DNA from: Psychrobacter sp. AH5
GTDB lineage: Bacteria > Pseudomonadota > Gammaproteobacteria > Pseudomonadales > Moraxellaceae
Reading direction: 5' to 3'
Assembly: GCF_040371085.1 (NCBI RefSeq)
Contig: NZ_JAMBMT010000001.1
Coordinates: 1,860,001 to 1,924,000 of the forward strand
DNA: 64,000 nucleotides
The translations under genes were made by a program, and so were the position numbers. The notes under the pieces were generated by a model. The model searched no databases. It was not told the origin of the DNA and worked only from the letters and a program-made list of their open reading frames with translations. Position 1 is the first letter of the stretch. Each line of letters starts with the position of its first letter. Shown piece by piece: positions 9,016 through 18,832 of the stretch.

Positions 9016-10140
9016 TTAGACATTTTTCAAAAAATTGATGATTTGCTGACATGCAGTACCATCTCCATAAGGGTTATGGGCTTCTGTCATCTTTTTATAT
9101 AAGTCTTGGTTTTCTAGCAGTTCCATCACTGAACCCTCAATCACAACAGGATTAGTCCCAACCAGTTTTACCGTCCCTGCTGATACCGCTTCTGGACGTT
9201 CCGTCGTATCACGCATGACTAATACTGGTTTACACAAAGAAGGCGCTTCCTCTTGAATACCACCTGAATCTGTCAAAATCAGATAACTCTTATTCATTAG
9301 ATAGACAAAAGGTAAGTAATCTTGAGGTTCAATCAATTTGATATTATCGATGCCTGATAATAACTCATTGACTGGTTTCTGTACGTTAGGATTAAGATGT
9401 ACGGGATAAACAATTTGTACCTCTGGGTTTTTTTGAGCGATATTAGCAAGTGCTAAGCAGATATCTTCAAACCCTTGACCGAAGTTCTCTCGGCGATGAC
9501 CAGTTACTAAAATAAGCTTCTTACTCGCATCCAAGAAATCGAACTGCTGTGCAAATTTTGCTTGCATCTCCTGATCAGTTTCAACTTTTTCTTTAACCGT
9601 TAACAAAGCGTCAATGACGGTATTGCCTGTAATGACAATATTAGTGGCATCAATATTTTCTTTAATAAGATTGTCATAAGAGTTTCGTGTTGGGGCAAAA
9701 TGATACTGCGTTAAGACGCTGGTTAATTGTCGGTTGGCTTCTTCAGGCCATGGAGAATATATATCGCCAGTACGTAAGCCTGCCTCGACATGACCTACCT
9801 GCACTTTATGATAGTAAGCGGCTAGTGAGGCAGCAAAAGTAGTTGCCGTATCACCATGAACCAATATGACATCAGGCAGCCAAGTATCAAATACTTCATT
9901 AAGTCCTTTCAAAACCCCAGAGGTAATATCAGCCAAAGTTTGTCCTGGCTTCATCAAATTCAAGTCAAAGTCTGGCTCCAACTCAAATAGGCTCAGCACC
10001 TGATCTAACATCTCTCTGTGCTGACCCGTCACACAGACTTTAGTTTCAAAGTGCACACTTGACTTTTTTAGCGATATTGCCAAAGGAGCCATTTTTATCG
10101 CTTCAGGGCGTGTTCCAAATACTAAGAGTATCTTTTTCAT
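9016..10140 (-). CDS. wecB: UDP-N-acetylglucosamine 2-epimerase (non-hydrolysing)
   Basis: The product starts [20 protein letters not shown], the signature N-terminus of non-hydrolysing UDP-GlcNAc 2-epimerases, followed by [18 protein letters not shown] and [11 protein letters not shown], which are conserved substrate and active-site segments. It interconverts UDP-GlcNAc and UDP-ManNAc for WecC. I choose ATG 10140 (374 residues) because AGGAAA lies just upstream and the family start fits; the in-frame upstream start at 10173 adds eleven Lys-rich residues not usual for the family. Confidence 0.93.
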   Translation of the reverse strand: MKKILLVFGTRPEAIKMAPLAISLKKSSVHFETKVCVTGQHREMLDQVLSLFELEPDFDLNLMKPGQTLADITSGVLKGLNEVFDTWLPDVILVHGDTATTFAASLAAYYHKVQVGHVEAGLRTGDIYSPWPEEANRQLTSVLTQYHFAPTRNSYDNLIKENIDATNIVITGNTVIDALLTVKEKVETDQEMQAKFAQQFDFLDASKKLILVTGHRRENFGQGFEDICLALANIAQKNPEVQIVYPVHLNPNVQKPVNELLSGIDNIKLIEPQDYLPFVYLMNKSYLILTDSGGIQEEAPSLCKPVLVMRDTTERPEAVSAGTVKLVGTNPVVIEGSVMELLENQDLYKKMTEAHNPYGDGTACQQIINFLKNV

Positions 10141-10248
10141 TATGTATTTCCTATTTTTCTTGAGTTTTATCAATTTTTTTAGAATTACAATCTTTCATCA
10201 ATTACTTATAGTATATATTTAAATAAAAACTCTAATTTTGTTTCATTT

Positions 10249-10276
10249 CTTATAGTGTTTTAGACAAGGTTTACAA
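10249..10276 (-). promoter_or_regulatory. Possible promoter upstream of wecB
   Basis: Minus strand TTGTAA, 16 bases, TATAAG lies about 110 bp upstream of the wecB start in an AT-rich 187-bp gap. The -10 box fits well and the -35 box poorly. This could start a second transcript for wecB-wecC-wzx-wzy; it is only a pattern match. Confidence 0.25.
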
Positions 10277-10327
10277 AATATCAGTAAAACAAATAATCTT
10301 TAAGTTTTAATTTATAAGATGCAAAAG

Positions 10328-11341
10328 CTAATTAACATAGCCATTTGGATTTTGAGTTTGCCACCGCCAAGTGTCTTGCATCATATCTTCAACAGATCTT
10401 TGGGTAGACCAATTCAATTGTTGATGAGCCTTAGTTGCATCGGCGTAACAACTGGCGATATCGCCCCCTCTTTTATCTACAATTTGATAAGGGATCTTAG
10501 TATTACTGGCTCTCTCAAACGCTTTTACCATATCTAAGACAGAGTGACCGCTACCAGCTCCTAAATTCCACACATGATATCCTTGATGACCACTAATGTA
10601 ATCTAACGCACTTAAGTGACCTTCAACCAAATCCATAACGTGTATATAGTCACGCACGCCTGTTCCATCATGGGTATCATAATCATCACCATAGACAGAA
10701 AGCTTAGCTCTCTTACCGATAGCCACCTGAGCGATATAAGGCAACAGATTATTCGGGATGCCATTAGGATCTTCACCAATCATACCGCTTTCGTGAGCGC
10801 CTACTGGATTAAAATATCTTAATGCTGCTACCGACCAAGTAGGATCAGAGTTGATTACCTGCATCAGCATTTGCTCTACCGCCATTTTGGTATAGCCATA
10901 GGGATTTGTAGGCATGGACATAGGGCAGTCCTCAGCAACGGGTAAATCATCTGGATCACCGTAGACGGTAGCAGAAGAGCTAAACACTATTTTTTTAACG
11001 TCAAACTGCTGCATAGCTTGCAATAATTGTAAGCTGCCGTTAATGTTATTATCAAAGTAAAGCATAGGCTTATCAACGCTTTCACCTACCGCTTTTAGAC
11101 CGGCAAAGTGCAACACAGCGTCAATATCATAATTATTAAAAATATTATCTAAACACTGGCTATCCCTAATATCGCCTTCAATAAAATCACACTGACGGTT
11201 ACTCAGAGCTTCGACTCTCTTAACAGACTCGTGGCTACTATTTGATAAATTATCTAACACAACGACGTTATGATTCGCTTGCAATAGAGTTAAGAGCATA
11301 TGTGAGCCAATATAGCCTGCCCCACCAGTCAATAAAATCAT
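10328..11341 (-). CDS. galE: UDP-glucose 4-epimerase
   Basis: A 337-residue extended short-chain dehydrogenase with GGAGYIGSH at residues 6-14, the Ser-rich active-site strand FSSSATVYG, and the catalytic Tyr148-x3-Lys152 in PYGYTK. The length and C-terminal RGGDIASCYAD segment fit GalE. It interconverts UDP-Glc/UDP-Gal, and in some family members the N-acetylated forms, supplying galactose or GalNAc donors for the polysaccharide. It sits between the WbpM/PglF-type gene and wecB on the same strand. Confidence 0.93.
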   Translation of the reverse strand: MILLTGGAGYIGSHMLLTLLQANHNVVVLDNLSNSSHESVKRVEALSNRQCDFIEGDIRDSQCLDNIFNNYDIDAVLHFAGLKAVGESVDKPMLYFDNNINGSLQLLQAMQQFDVKKIVFSSSATVYGDPDDLPVAEDCPMSMPTNPYGYTKMAVEQMLMQVINSDPTWSVAALRYFNPVGAHESGMIGEDPNGIPNNLLPYIAQVAIGKRAKLSVYGDDYDTHDGTGVRDYIHVMDLVEGHLSALDYISGHQGYHVWNLGAGSGHSVLDMVKAFERASNTKIPYQIVDKRGGDIASCYADATKAHQQLNWSTQRSVEDMMQDTWRWQTQNPNGYVN

Positions 11342-11416
11342 AAAATCACCTTATAAAATCTAAAAGTACTAAATATCTTTACAATTTCAATATCATCAAT
11401 ATTGATCATAAAGATT

Positions 11417-13426
11417 TTAACCAACCTCTTTAATAATATTATTTTCATTAAACGCTAATTCTTCAGTAGGCGTACCATCCTGATACCCTGCGACAAAATA
11501 GCGAAACTCTTGCTTAAGCCAATCCACATCATAGTGCTGCGCTCTTTGCGCTAGCTGTTGTAACGTCTCTTCAATCTCTAGCAATGGAAAGCTCGTCTCC
11601 ATCGCCTGCATAATGAGCGGATGATCAGTATCCTCCACATTATCTTCGCCGATGATCAGCTCTTCATATAGCTTTTCGCCGGGTCTTAGTCCCGTATAGG
11701 TAATCTCTATATCACCATACGGATGGGTTTGATCTTTTACCTCAAAGCCACTTAATTGAATCATACGCTTTGCTAAATCGACGATTTTTACCGGAGCGCC
11801 CATATCGAGAACGAACACCTCGCCACCTTTAGCCATTGCGCCTGCTTGAATGACTAAATTGGCCGCTTCAGGAATAGTCATAAAATAACGAGTCACCTCA
11901 GGGTGCGTCACCGTAATAGGCTTACCTTGGGCGATTTGCTTGGTAAATACTGGCACCACTGAGCCTGATGAGCCTAGCACATTACCGAAGCGCACCATAC
12001 TGATAAGGGTATGATTATTATTGGGGTTGTTTTTTTGGCTCAGCGCCTGACAGACCAGCTCGGCTAAGCGCTTGGTTGCGCCCATGACATTGGTCGGCCT
12101 CACTGCTTTATCGGTTGAGATCAATACAAAAGTCTCAACCTTCGCCTCAATAGCAGCGCGAGCACAGTGATAAGTACCTTTGCTATTATTTATCGCGCCC
12201 TCAAAGGGATTATGCTCGACAATAGGCACGTGTTTATAGGCGGCGGCATGATACACCGTCTGAATTTGATAGCGCTTAAGTACTCGTAGTAGATTGGCCT
12301 CGTTAGTGACGTTACCGATGACCGCGATGACCTCGATGCCCTTGTAAATATCCTTGCTAGCGACCTTGGCTATCAGCTCTTGATGTACGCTATATAGTGC
12401 AAATTCAGATAGCTCGTACAGTACCAAATGCTTAGGGCGGTTTTTGATTATTTGTCGGCACAGCTCACTACCGATAGAGCCGCCAGCACCGGTGACTAGT
12501 ACGCATTTATCCTTGATATTACGCTCAAGCAAGCTCTCTACTGGCTCAACCGTTTGCCGATCTAATACGTCTAGGATATCGACTTTGCGCATGCTACTGA
12601 CTGTCACTTTGCCATCGACAATCTCCTCTAGGCTTGGGAGCTCTTTGATCTGAATAGAGATACCCGATAGCTTATCGATGATCTTTCTTTTGCTCGCACG
12701 GCTAATAGAAGGGATCGCTAAGAACACTTGTGAGATATCCAGCTTTGCGACAATATCGATTAATTCATCCGCTCCATAGATACGCTTGCCAAGGACATAA
12801 GCACCGGTCAGCTGCGTATCATCATCAATGAAGGCGACGACATTATATTTATGTGAGTTTCTAAGACCCTCAAACAACTCTTTACCGGCTTCACCTGCGC
12901 CATAAATCAGTACATTATCATAGTCATCATTGAGCTGACGACGCAGCGGACGCTGACCTTGCCAGCGCGATAATAGCTCTCTGATGGTCAGGCGACTATT
13001 CCATAACCAAATAAAAAATAAAAACAGATATAAAATAGGCACCGCACGTGGCATACCAGGTATCAGCTTGAAATAAAGCACCGCTTGCGCGGCGATAATC
13101 AACATAAAGAACAGCTGTAGCACTTTACCCATCGCCGAATCGAAAAAGCTACGCGCCACCCCTCTATAAAAGCCAATAAGGTAGAGACCGATTACTGGTA
13201 TCAGCGCATAAAAAGCTAGCGCTATGGTACTTATATGCTGATCGATATAACCATAACGCGCGGCAATAGCAAAGAACAAGCATACCGCTGACATAATATA
13301 ATCAGCTAGCATTAAGATAGTACGCTTGGTGGTGCGCGGTAGGCCTAGTAAATACTCAGCGCTACGCTTTGTCAAACGTCTATTACCCTTTTTTGCTGTA
13401 GGGTTTAGCTCTGAAGATATAGACAT
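11417..13426 (-). CDS. WbpM/PglF/CapD-type UDP-N-acetylhexosamine 4,6-dehydratase, membrane-anchored
   Basis: The 669-residue protein has about four N-terminal membrane helices (residues 35-145), a first Rossmann-like domain with IYGAGEAG near residue 175, and a second catalytic Rossmann domain from VTGAGGSIGSELC near residue 312. In the latter the active-site region reads STDKAVRPTNVMGATKR, where the usual Tyr of the YxxxK pair is replaced, as is known for WbpM and PglF. These enzymes convert UDP-GlcNAc to a 4-keto-6-deoxy sugar, the precursor of bacillosamine, QuiNAc or FucNAc. The exact end sugar is not deducible because no dedicated aminotransferase or reductase is visible in the window. 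Confidence 0.88.
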   Translation of the reverse strand: MSISSELNPTAKKGNRRLTKRSAEYLLGLPRTTKRTILMLADYIMSAVCLFFAIAARYGYIDQHISTIALAFYALIPVIGLYLIGFYRGVARSFFDSAMGKVLQLFFMLIIAAQAVLYFKLIPGMPRAVPILYLFLFFIWLWNSRLTIRELLSRWQGQRPLRRQLNDDYDNVLIYGAGEAGKELFEGLRNSHKYNVVAFIDDDTQLTGAYVLGKRIYGADELIDIVAKLDISQVFLAIPSISRASKRKIIDKLSGISIQIKELPSLEEIVDGKVTVSSMRKVDILDVLDRQTVEPVESLLERNIKDKCVLVTGAGGSIGSELCRQIIKNRPKHLVLYELSEFALYSVHQELIAKVASKDIYKGIEVIAVIGNVTNEANLLRVLKRYQIQTVYHAAAYKHVPIVEHNPFEGAINNSKGTYHCARAAIEAKVETFVLISTDKAVRPTNVMGATKRLAELVCQALSQKNNPNNNHTLISMVRFGNVLGSSGSVVPVFTKQIAQGKPITVTHPEVTRYFMTIPEAANLVIQAGAMAKGGEVFVLDMGAPVKIVDLAKRMIQLSGFEVKDQTHPYGDIEITYTGLRPGEKLYEELIIGEDNVEDTDHPLIMQAMETSFPLLEIEETLQQLAQRAQHYDVDWLKQEFRYFVAGYQDGTPTEELAFNENNIIKEVG

Positions 13427-13491
13427 AACAAATCACTAATTTATATGAATAAAAGTTTAAAAAAGCAAGCCAATGAGTAACCCTAAGCAGA

Positions 13492-15696
13492 TTACTTATT
13501 ATTGCCATAAGCATAGCTGTAATGATAACTGTATTTACTCATCAAGCCTTGTTTTACATCATTAAGAATAATCCCGTCAACTTGAATATTACCTTTTTGC
13601 ATCTGCTTGATAGCATAAGTCACCTGCCCTTCTACCGACTGATCATAACGCGCTACCATTAGCACTTTATCAGCATAATGCGACATAATCATCGCATCCG
13701 AAGCTGCTAATATGGGCGGTGAATCAATGACAATATAGTCATAGTGCTCGTTAAGCTCAGTCATCATTTGCTCAAATTTATCACTAGATAGCAGCGAAGT
13801 TGGATTCTTTGGATGCTGTCCACGCGGCATAAAGTCGATATTATCCATAGTAGTCGGATGTATGACAGTTGCTAATGCCGTCTGCTGCGTTAAATAATCG
13901 CCAAGCCCATTATCTTGAGTCATATTAAAGGTTTTATGTAGCCCACCTAGACGCATATCAGCATCAATGATCAACACCTTTTTATTCAGCTGGGCAAATA
14001 CCTCAGATAAATTAGCGGAGATAAAAGACTTACCTACCCCCGGGCTCTCACCAGTAATAAGAATGACCTTCGCTCGATGACCCACTTCAGTACTAGCTGG
14101 CATACCAAATACAAGGCTGGTTCTAAGGCTTTTAATCGCTTCATAACTCAAGCTATTGTTATCCACATGAGCAAGCAAACGCTCTGGCGATTTTTTATTC
14201 TTACGTAGCCGAGTTAACAGCGGCGAGCGCGGAATAGTGGCGATGACGGGTATACCTGTCTTGGCTTCCAAACGTTCTGGATCTTTGACCACATTACGCA
14301 GTAAACTTTTTAGTAGTACTAGCATCGTTCCTAGCATAGCGCCTAATAGTAGCGCTAAAACTATAATTTGTAGCTTTTTGGGAGCGATAGCTTTGTAAGT
14401 ACTAATCGGCAAATCAATAATACGCGCAAAGCCAATTTGACCCGCTTTGACGATCTTAAGCTGCTCATAGTTTTTTAGTAGCGTTAGATATATCTCTCTA
14501 TTGATGGCGGTATCTTCTGATAGCTTTAAGAACTCTCTTTGAATCTCAGGTAAACCAGCAATAGTATTATCGATCTCTTGCTTTCTACTATTGAGCACCG
14601 CTAGCTGCTCATTGATCTGTACTACTAATGGATGCTCATTAGTATAATAAGTGGTTAAATCTGCTTTTTTAAGCTTTAGCTCGTTGAGCTGGCTATCGAT
14701 TTGTGAGTTTTCAGCTAGCAGGAGCTCAGCTTCTTTACTAACATCAATAGTACCGTATTTGATACGGAACTCATTAAACACAGCCTCAGAATCTTCTAGC
14801 TTCTTCTTCAATGCTGGAATCTGAGTTTCCATAAACTTAAGCGTTTTGGTGGTCTCTTCTGAGCCCCGCGACTGGTTTTGATCAATATATGATAAGACGA
14901 TTTGGTTGAGTACGCTAGTCACTCGCTGCTGGCTATTGCCCGTCATTGACAGCTGAATAATTCCGGTTTGCTTTCCTTGTTCTACCACTGATAACGAACT
15001 ATTAATATTGTCTATCGTTTCTTTTAACGACTGCTTACTGATATTAATAGGATAGTTATCATCAGGTAACTCATTGACGGTGATAAAGATCTCACCATCG
15101 GTGCCACGAAACTTATAAGCTTTACCCAGTTGGCCCTTAAAATCATCAAAACCATCATTTAATACAAAACCGCTCTCTGACTTAGTCAAAGTAAAGCTAC
15201 GATTAAGATAACCGCGCGAGACGTCAAACTGACTGACGTGAGCACGGCCCTTATCACTATCTAATGCTACTCCCTCTACGCTATTGACTTGAGTTTCTAT
15301 AGCATCATTAGCAATTCTATCGATAGCGCTAATATTAGGATCGGCAAGCTTGATACGCAAATTTAATAGCGAAACCACTGGCTCTAAGATCATACGTGAC
15401 CTGATTAACTCAGCCTCGGCTTGCGCCTTACTAGCTTCTGAGCCTACCAAATCCGAGATACTCTCGCCTAATGCAGCAATCCCTTTAGAGTTTTCTTCAA
15501 TCTGAATGAGTGCATCTGATTTAAAAGTGGGGTTGACATAACGGCTATATAATACGCCGATTGCCAGTCCTAACAAAGCAAAAAACAAAACGGTCTTCCA
15601 GCCACGTAATAACACTAATAGTAGCGCCATTAGGTCGATTTCATCGTCTTCTTTTTCGACAGCCGTTTTGGAGCTATTTTGCGGATCTATAGTCAT
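13492..15696 (-). CDS. wzc: Wzc-type tyrosine autokinase and polysaccharide co-polymerase
   Basis: The 734-residue protein has an N-terminal chain-length-determinant domain with membrane helices near residues 33-53 and about 440-460 flanking a periplasmic coiled-coil region. The C-terminal BY-kinase domain carries Walker A GESPGVGKS (about 549-557), Walker A' VLIIDAD (about 574) and Walker B YIVIDSPP. The tail holds five tyrosines at 722, 724, 726, 728 and 730, the autophosphorylation cluster. It controls polymer length and export with Wza and is dephosphorylated by Wzb, encoded just upstream. Confidence 0.95.
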   Translation of the reverse strand: MTIDPQNSSKTAVEKEDDEIDLMALLLVLLRGWKTVLFFALLGLAIGVLYSRYVNPTFKSDALIQIEENSKGIAALGESISDLVGSEASKAQAEAELIRSRMILEPVVSLLNLRIKLADPNISAIDRIANDAIETQVNSVEGVALDSDKGRAHVSQFDVSRGYLNRSFTLTKSESGFVLNDGFDDFKGQLGKAYKFRGTDGEIFITVNELPDDNYPINISKQSLKETIDNINSSLSVVEQGKQTGIIQLSMTGNSQQRVTSVLNQIVLSYIDQNQSRGSEETTKTLKFMETQIPALKKKLEDSEAVFNEFRIKYGTIDVSKEAELLLAENSQIDSQLNELKLKKADLTTYYTNEHPLVVQINEQLAVLNSRKQEIDNTIAGLPEIQREFLKLSEDTAINREIYLTLLKNYEQLKIVKAGQIGFARIIDLPISTYKAIAPKKLQIIVLALLLGAMLGTMLVLLKSLLRNVVKDPERLEAKTGIPVIATIPRSPLLTRLRKNKKSPERLLAHVDNNSLSYEAIKSLRTSLVFGMPASTEVGHRAKVILITGESPGVGKSFISANLSEVFAQLNKKVLIIDADMRLGGLHKTFNMTQDNGLGDYLTQQTALATVIHPTTMDNIDFMPRGQHPKNPTSLLSSDKFEQMMTELNEHYDYIVIDSPPILAASDAMIMSHYADKVLMVARYDQSVEGQVTYAIKQMQKGNIQVDGIILNDVKQGLMSKYSYHYSYAYGNNK

Positions 15697-15769
15697 AACT
15701 TTGGGTTCATCATTTTAAATAGGTAGCTTAATATCAATAAATCGATATTACTGAATTAATAGCAAGCGC

Positions 15770-16201
15770 TTAGCTTATTTTATCAGCCCAAGGCTTCAAG
15801 CTATCAAAAATATCTTGTCTAGCGTCTTCAAATACTGAAAGATCATGCCGATACGGATCGGCAATGTCTTGATCAATCCAGTGCCCAATACGGAAGGTCT
15901 TACCACGGCAATGCGGCCAACGATCTTCTATCCATTTGGTTTGGTTAGTAGACATCGTCAAAATAAGATCCGCTTTACTCACCAAATCTTCATCGATCTG
16001 CTTAGCAATATGATCAGACATATCAATCCCAAGCTCTGACATAACCGCTAGTGCATTAGGATCAGCGCCATTACCTACTACTGCTGATAGTCCAGCAGAG
16101 TCAATAGTTTTATTAGGATACTGCTGTGCTAATACTGCCTCGGCTATAGGGCTACGGCATATATTACCTACACAAACTACCAAGATATTTTCAAAAGCCA
16201 T
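15770..16201 (-). CDS. wzb: Low-molecular-weight protein-tyrosine phosphatase
   Basis: A 143-residue phosphatase with the P-loop Cys10-x5-Arg16 followed by Ser (CVGNICRS) and the general-acid Asp115 in DPYRHD. It should remove phosphate from the Wzc tyrosine cluster, allowing the cycling that polysaccharide export needs. The gene lies between wza (12-bp gap) and wzc (73-bp gap), the standard order wza-wzb-wzc. Confidence 0.95.
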   Translation of the reverse strand: MAFENILVVCVGNICRSPIAEAVLAQQYPNKTIDSAGLSAVVGNGADPNALAVMSELGIDMSDHIAKQIDEDLVSKADLILTMSTNQTKWIEDRWPHCRGKTFRIGHWIDQDIADPYRHDLSVFEDARQDIFDSLKPWADKIS

Positions 16202-16213
16202 AATGCTAGTAAC

Positions 16214-17317
16214 CTATAAGCCTGATAAAGATCGGATGGCAGAAGTTGAGGGTAATATAGAGCTGATAACTCGGTTCCAACGTGCTAAGCCAGTAGGATC
16301 GACATAGAGAATATCGTTCGGCTGCATCTCAAAGCGATTAGCGATGGCTAAGTTGGTGATCGTTTGCATATCGACATAATAGATATTGGTACGCTGATAG
16401 CTTGGATTGTCACGCACTACATATATCTTTGCCGCATTAGCGGTAGCTGAATTCAAACCTTTGGAGCGGCCTAATGCTTGTGCTAAGCTCAGACCTTGCT
16501 CTAAGATAGGTACTGGCTCAATTTGACCGAACTCGCCCAATACATAAACGGTATTACGGCTCTGACTATTGACATGGATAGAATCGCCATCTTGGATATA
16601 AAGCTGATTACCAGAAGCGCCTATTTGCCGCAAATCTTGCAAGCCAATATTATAGTTTCGGCCATTACGATTTAGCACAATACTGTTTGAGTCGCCAGTC
16701 TCCGTGGCTCCCCCTGCTTTAGAGATTGCACCATACAAAGATACTGGCGCGTCCTCGATGGCAAACTCGCCAGGCTGCTTGACTTCGCCATCTATAAAGA
16801 ACTTATTACCGCGATAATTGATGATCTTAACTTGTGGATCTGAATACTTGAGATAGCGCTGTAGCTTGTTTTGTAAACTAGCCGTAAATTGCGGTACACT
16901 CATACCACTAGCTTTTACTCTTCCGACCAAAGGATACTGCACAAACCCTTGCTGATCTACCGGATAGCCTGATGCGTTAGGCGTATTTCCACTGGAGGAT
17001 GACGCATTCATATCCGGATAGCCTACCAAATTGATAGCTAAAATATCACCCGGAGCGATACGGTACTCTGCTTTTCTTGAGCTAGCAATAAGCTGGTAGA
17101 TATCATTGGTAGGACGGCTGACTTGCGGAGCTGGCAAGGTTGCCAGATTTAACGGTTGAATATGAAATTGTAGCCCGTTTGCAGCGACAAAGTCACCTAC
17201 CGGAGGCAGATCACCTGCTTGCAAGCCCGAATTTATTGTCGTCGTTGCACATCCAGCAGACCATAAAGTCATAAGCAATAAGCTTGAGGCACTCAAAAGT
17301 TTAAGGGATTGGCGCAT
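16214..17317 (-). CDS. wza: Wza outer-membrane polysaccharide export lipoprotein
   Basis: From ATG 17317 the product is 367 residues with a lipoprotein signal ending WSAGC (Cys23). A polysaccharide-export domain follows (YRIAPGDILAINLVGYPD; DQQGFVQYPLVGRVKASGM), then SLBB-type repeats (FFIDGEVKQPGEF; VYVLGEFGQIEPVPI). It forms the outer-membrane channel of the Wza-Wzc export machine. An upstream in-frame TTG at 17350 exists, but the ATG has an AAGG element at good spacing and gives a clean signal peptide. It is the first gene of the locus, so the main capsule promoter should lie in the adjoining gap. Confidence 0.93.
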   Translation of the reverse strand: MRQSLKLLSASSLLLMTLWSAGCATTTINSGLQAGDLPPVGDFVAANGLQFHIQPLNLATLPAPQVSRPTNDIYQLIASSRKAEYRIAPGDILAINLVGYPDMNASSSSGNTPNASGYPVDQQGFVQYPLVGRVKASGMSVPQFTASLQNKLQRYLKYSDPQVKIINYRGNKFFIDGEVKQPGEFAIEDAPVSLYGAISKAGGATETGDSNSIVLNRNGRNYNIGLQDLRQIGASGNQLYIQDGDSIHVNSQSRNTVYVLGEFGQIEPVPILEQGLSLAQALGRSKGLNSATANAAKIYVVRDNPSYQRTNIYYVDMQTITNLAIANRFEMQPNDILYVDPTGLARWNRVISSILPSTSAIRSLSGL

Positions 17318-17783
17318 AATGCATACCTTATGAAGTACAATTATAAACAATAGTCGTCAATAACCGCTTAATATAGCTAATGTAGTAATAGTACATTCGT
17401 ACTACCAAAAAAAAAGCCATCATAGCATAATTGATTAAAAATTCATCTCTTCTTATTATTTTTGTTCACTTTTTTTGTTATTACCCTTTGGTGCTTTACT
17501 GCAAATATCATATAATTTTCTTTAAAAACAAATATTAATCACAACCATGACAAGACTCTTTTCTAGTCTAGGCTACTTTTGCAAAGTAGATATTATATTT
17601 GTGCTATAAACAAAGATAATAAGGGCTCAAAAATGACTCTCTAATTTTAGAAGCTGCTTTATGAGCAAAAATAGCGTAAAATATCGAGCGCTAGATTGAT
17701 GTCTTGCTCATCGCAACATTTTAGCACTCTTTACACTACTACATTGAGAAATGTAACCACCCACCCGATTCAAGGATATCGTT
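17318..17783. promoter_or_regulatory. Divergent intergenic region between wza and rluB
   Basis: This 466-bp AT-rich gap must contain the promoters for the capsule locus (minus) and rluB (plus). I see no sharply matching pair of -35/-10 boxes. Two inverted repeats stand out: tagtacattcgtacta at 17389-17404, which would lie in the wza leader, and ctacttttgcaaagtag at 17573-17589. No convincing gene is present. Confidence 0.5.
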
Positions 17784-18713
17784 ATGAAAGACGAAAAACT
17801 CCAAAAAGCGCTGGCCCGTATGGGTCTTGGCTCACGCCGTCAAATGGAAGAAGTGATCAAAGCAGGCCGCGTGTCCGTCAATAATGGCCCGGCTACTATC
17901 GGCGATAGAGTCAGTCCAGGCGATGAGATTCGTGTCGATGGTCGTCAAATCAAGTACACCAGCGAAAATGAGAAGCGTCGCCGCGTCATCGCTTACTATA
18001 AGCCTGAGGGCGAGATTTGTTCTGCCAATGATCCAGAAGGCCGCCCTACTGTCTTTGAGCGCCTGCCCAAGCTCACTCATGATCGCTGGGTGATGGTTGG
18101 CCGCTTAGATATCAACTCTACTGGTTTATTATTATTTACCAATGATGGCGAGATGGCCCATCGCTTGATGCACCCCTCGAATGAGATTACTCGCGAATAT
18201 GCCGTACGCGTACTGGGCGAAGTGACCCCTGATATCGCACGCACCCTAACCTCTGGCGTGATGTTAGAGGACGGTATGGCCCAGTTCGAAGATATCAAAG
18301 AGGGCGGCGGAGAAGGCGTCAATAAGTGGTATCACGTCAAACTAAAAGAAGGACGTAATCGCGAAGTACGTCGTTTATTTGAGTCGCAAGGGCTAAAAGT
18401 CAGCCGTCTCCTTCGTACCAGCTACGGTAGTATTGTCTTGCCAAAAGAGCTACGTACCGGGCGCTTTATGGAGCTTGATAAAAAAGAGATCAATACTTTG
18501 ACGGACTTAGTAGCTATGCGTCCTCGCTACGGCACCGGCTTACATGGCGCCGCCAAAGAAAAACAAGAACGGATCAAAAATAAGCCTTTAAAAGCGCGTC
18601 GTAGCGATAGTAGTCGCAGCAGTGATAGCCGAAATGGCGCTAAACCCAAAACTAGCGGTAGTCCTGCTAGCCGCGGCTCGCGCAATACCCGCGATCGCAA
18701 TAACAAGCGCTAA
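17784..18713 (+). CDS. rluB: 23S rRNA pseudouridine synthase, RluB type
   Basis: The 309-residue protein has an N-terminal S4 RNA-binding domain (residues 4-55, KLQKALARMGLGSRR) and an RsuA/RluB-type catalytic domain with the active Asp109 in GRLDINSTGLLLF. A basic, Ser/Arg/Lys-rich tail follows from about residue 260. By family it converts a uridine of 23S rRNA helix 89-90 to pseudouridine (position 2605 in E. coli). RluB, RluE and RluF are related; the length and basic tail favour RluB. ATG 17784 follows AAGGAT at good spacing, and a strong hairpin terminator follows the gene. Confidence 0.9.
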   Translation: MKDEKLQKALARMGLGSRRQMEEVIKAGRVSVNNGPATIGDRVSPGDEIRVDGRQIKYTSENEKRRRVIAYYKPEGEICSANDPEGRPTVFERLPKLTHDRWVMVGRLDINSTGLLLFTNDGEMAHRLMHPSNEITREYAVRVLGEVTPDIARTLTSGVMLEDGMAQFEDIKEGGGEGVNKWYHVKLKEGRNREVRRLFESQGLKVSRLLRTSYGSIVLPKELRTGRFMELDKKEINTLTDLVAMRPRYGTGLHGAAKEKQERIKNKPLKARRSDSSRSSDSRNGAKPKTSGSPASRGSRNTRDRNNKR

Positions 18714-18751
18714 GTTAGGCTTGTTTTTTTGAGAATATAAGCTGATACACA

Positions 18752-18787
18752 AAAACGGCCATTGATATTAGATATCAATGGCCGTTT
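18752..18787 (+). terminator. Rho-independent terminator after rluB
   Basis: A 15-bp perfect stem (18754-18768 with 18772-18786, three-base loop) is followed by a T run. It is about 40 bp past the rluB stop and should separate rluB transcription from the IS110 element. Confidence 0.85.
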
Positions 18788-18832
18788 TTTATGGGCTATT
18801 TTTACCAGACTTATTCATAAGAGAGTTAAGTT

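Noticed and set aside
17696..17884. Plus-strand frame overlapping the rluB start
   Set aside because: It is out of frame with rluB, overlaps its S4 domain, and has no protein-like features.
18077..18322. Minus-strand frames inside rluB
   Set aside because: They are shadows of a clearly coding plus-strand gene.
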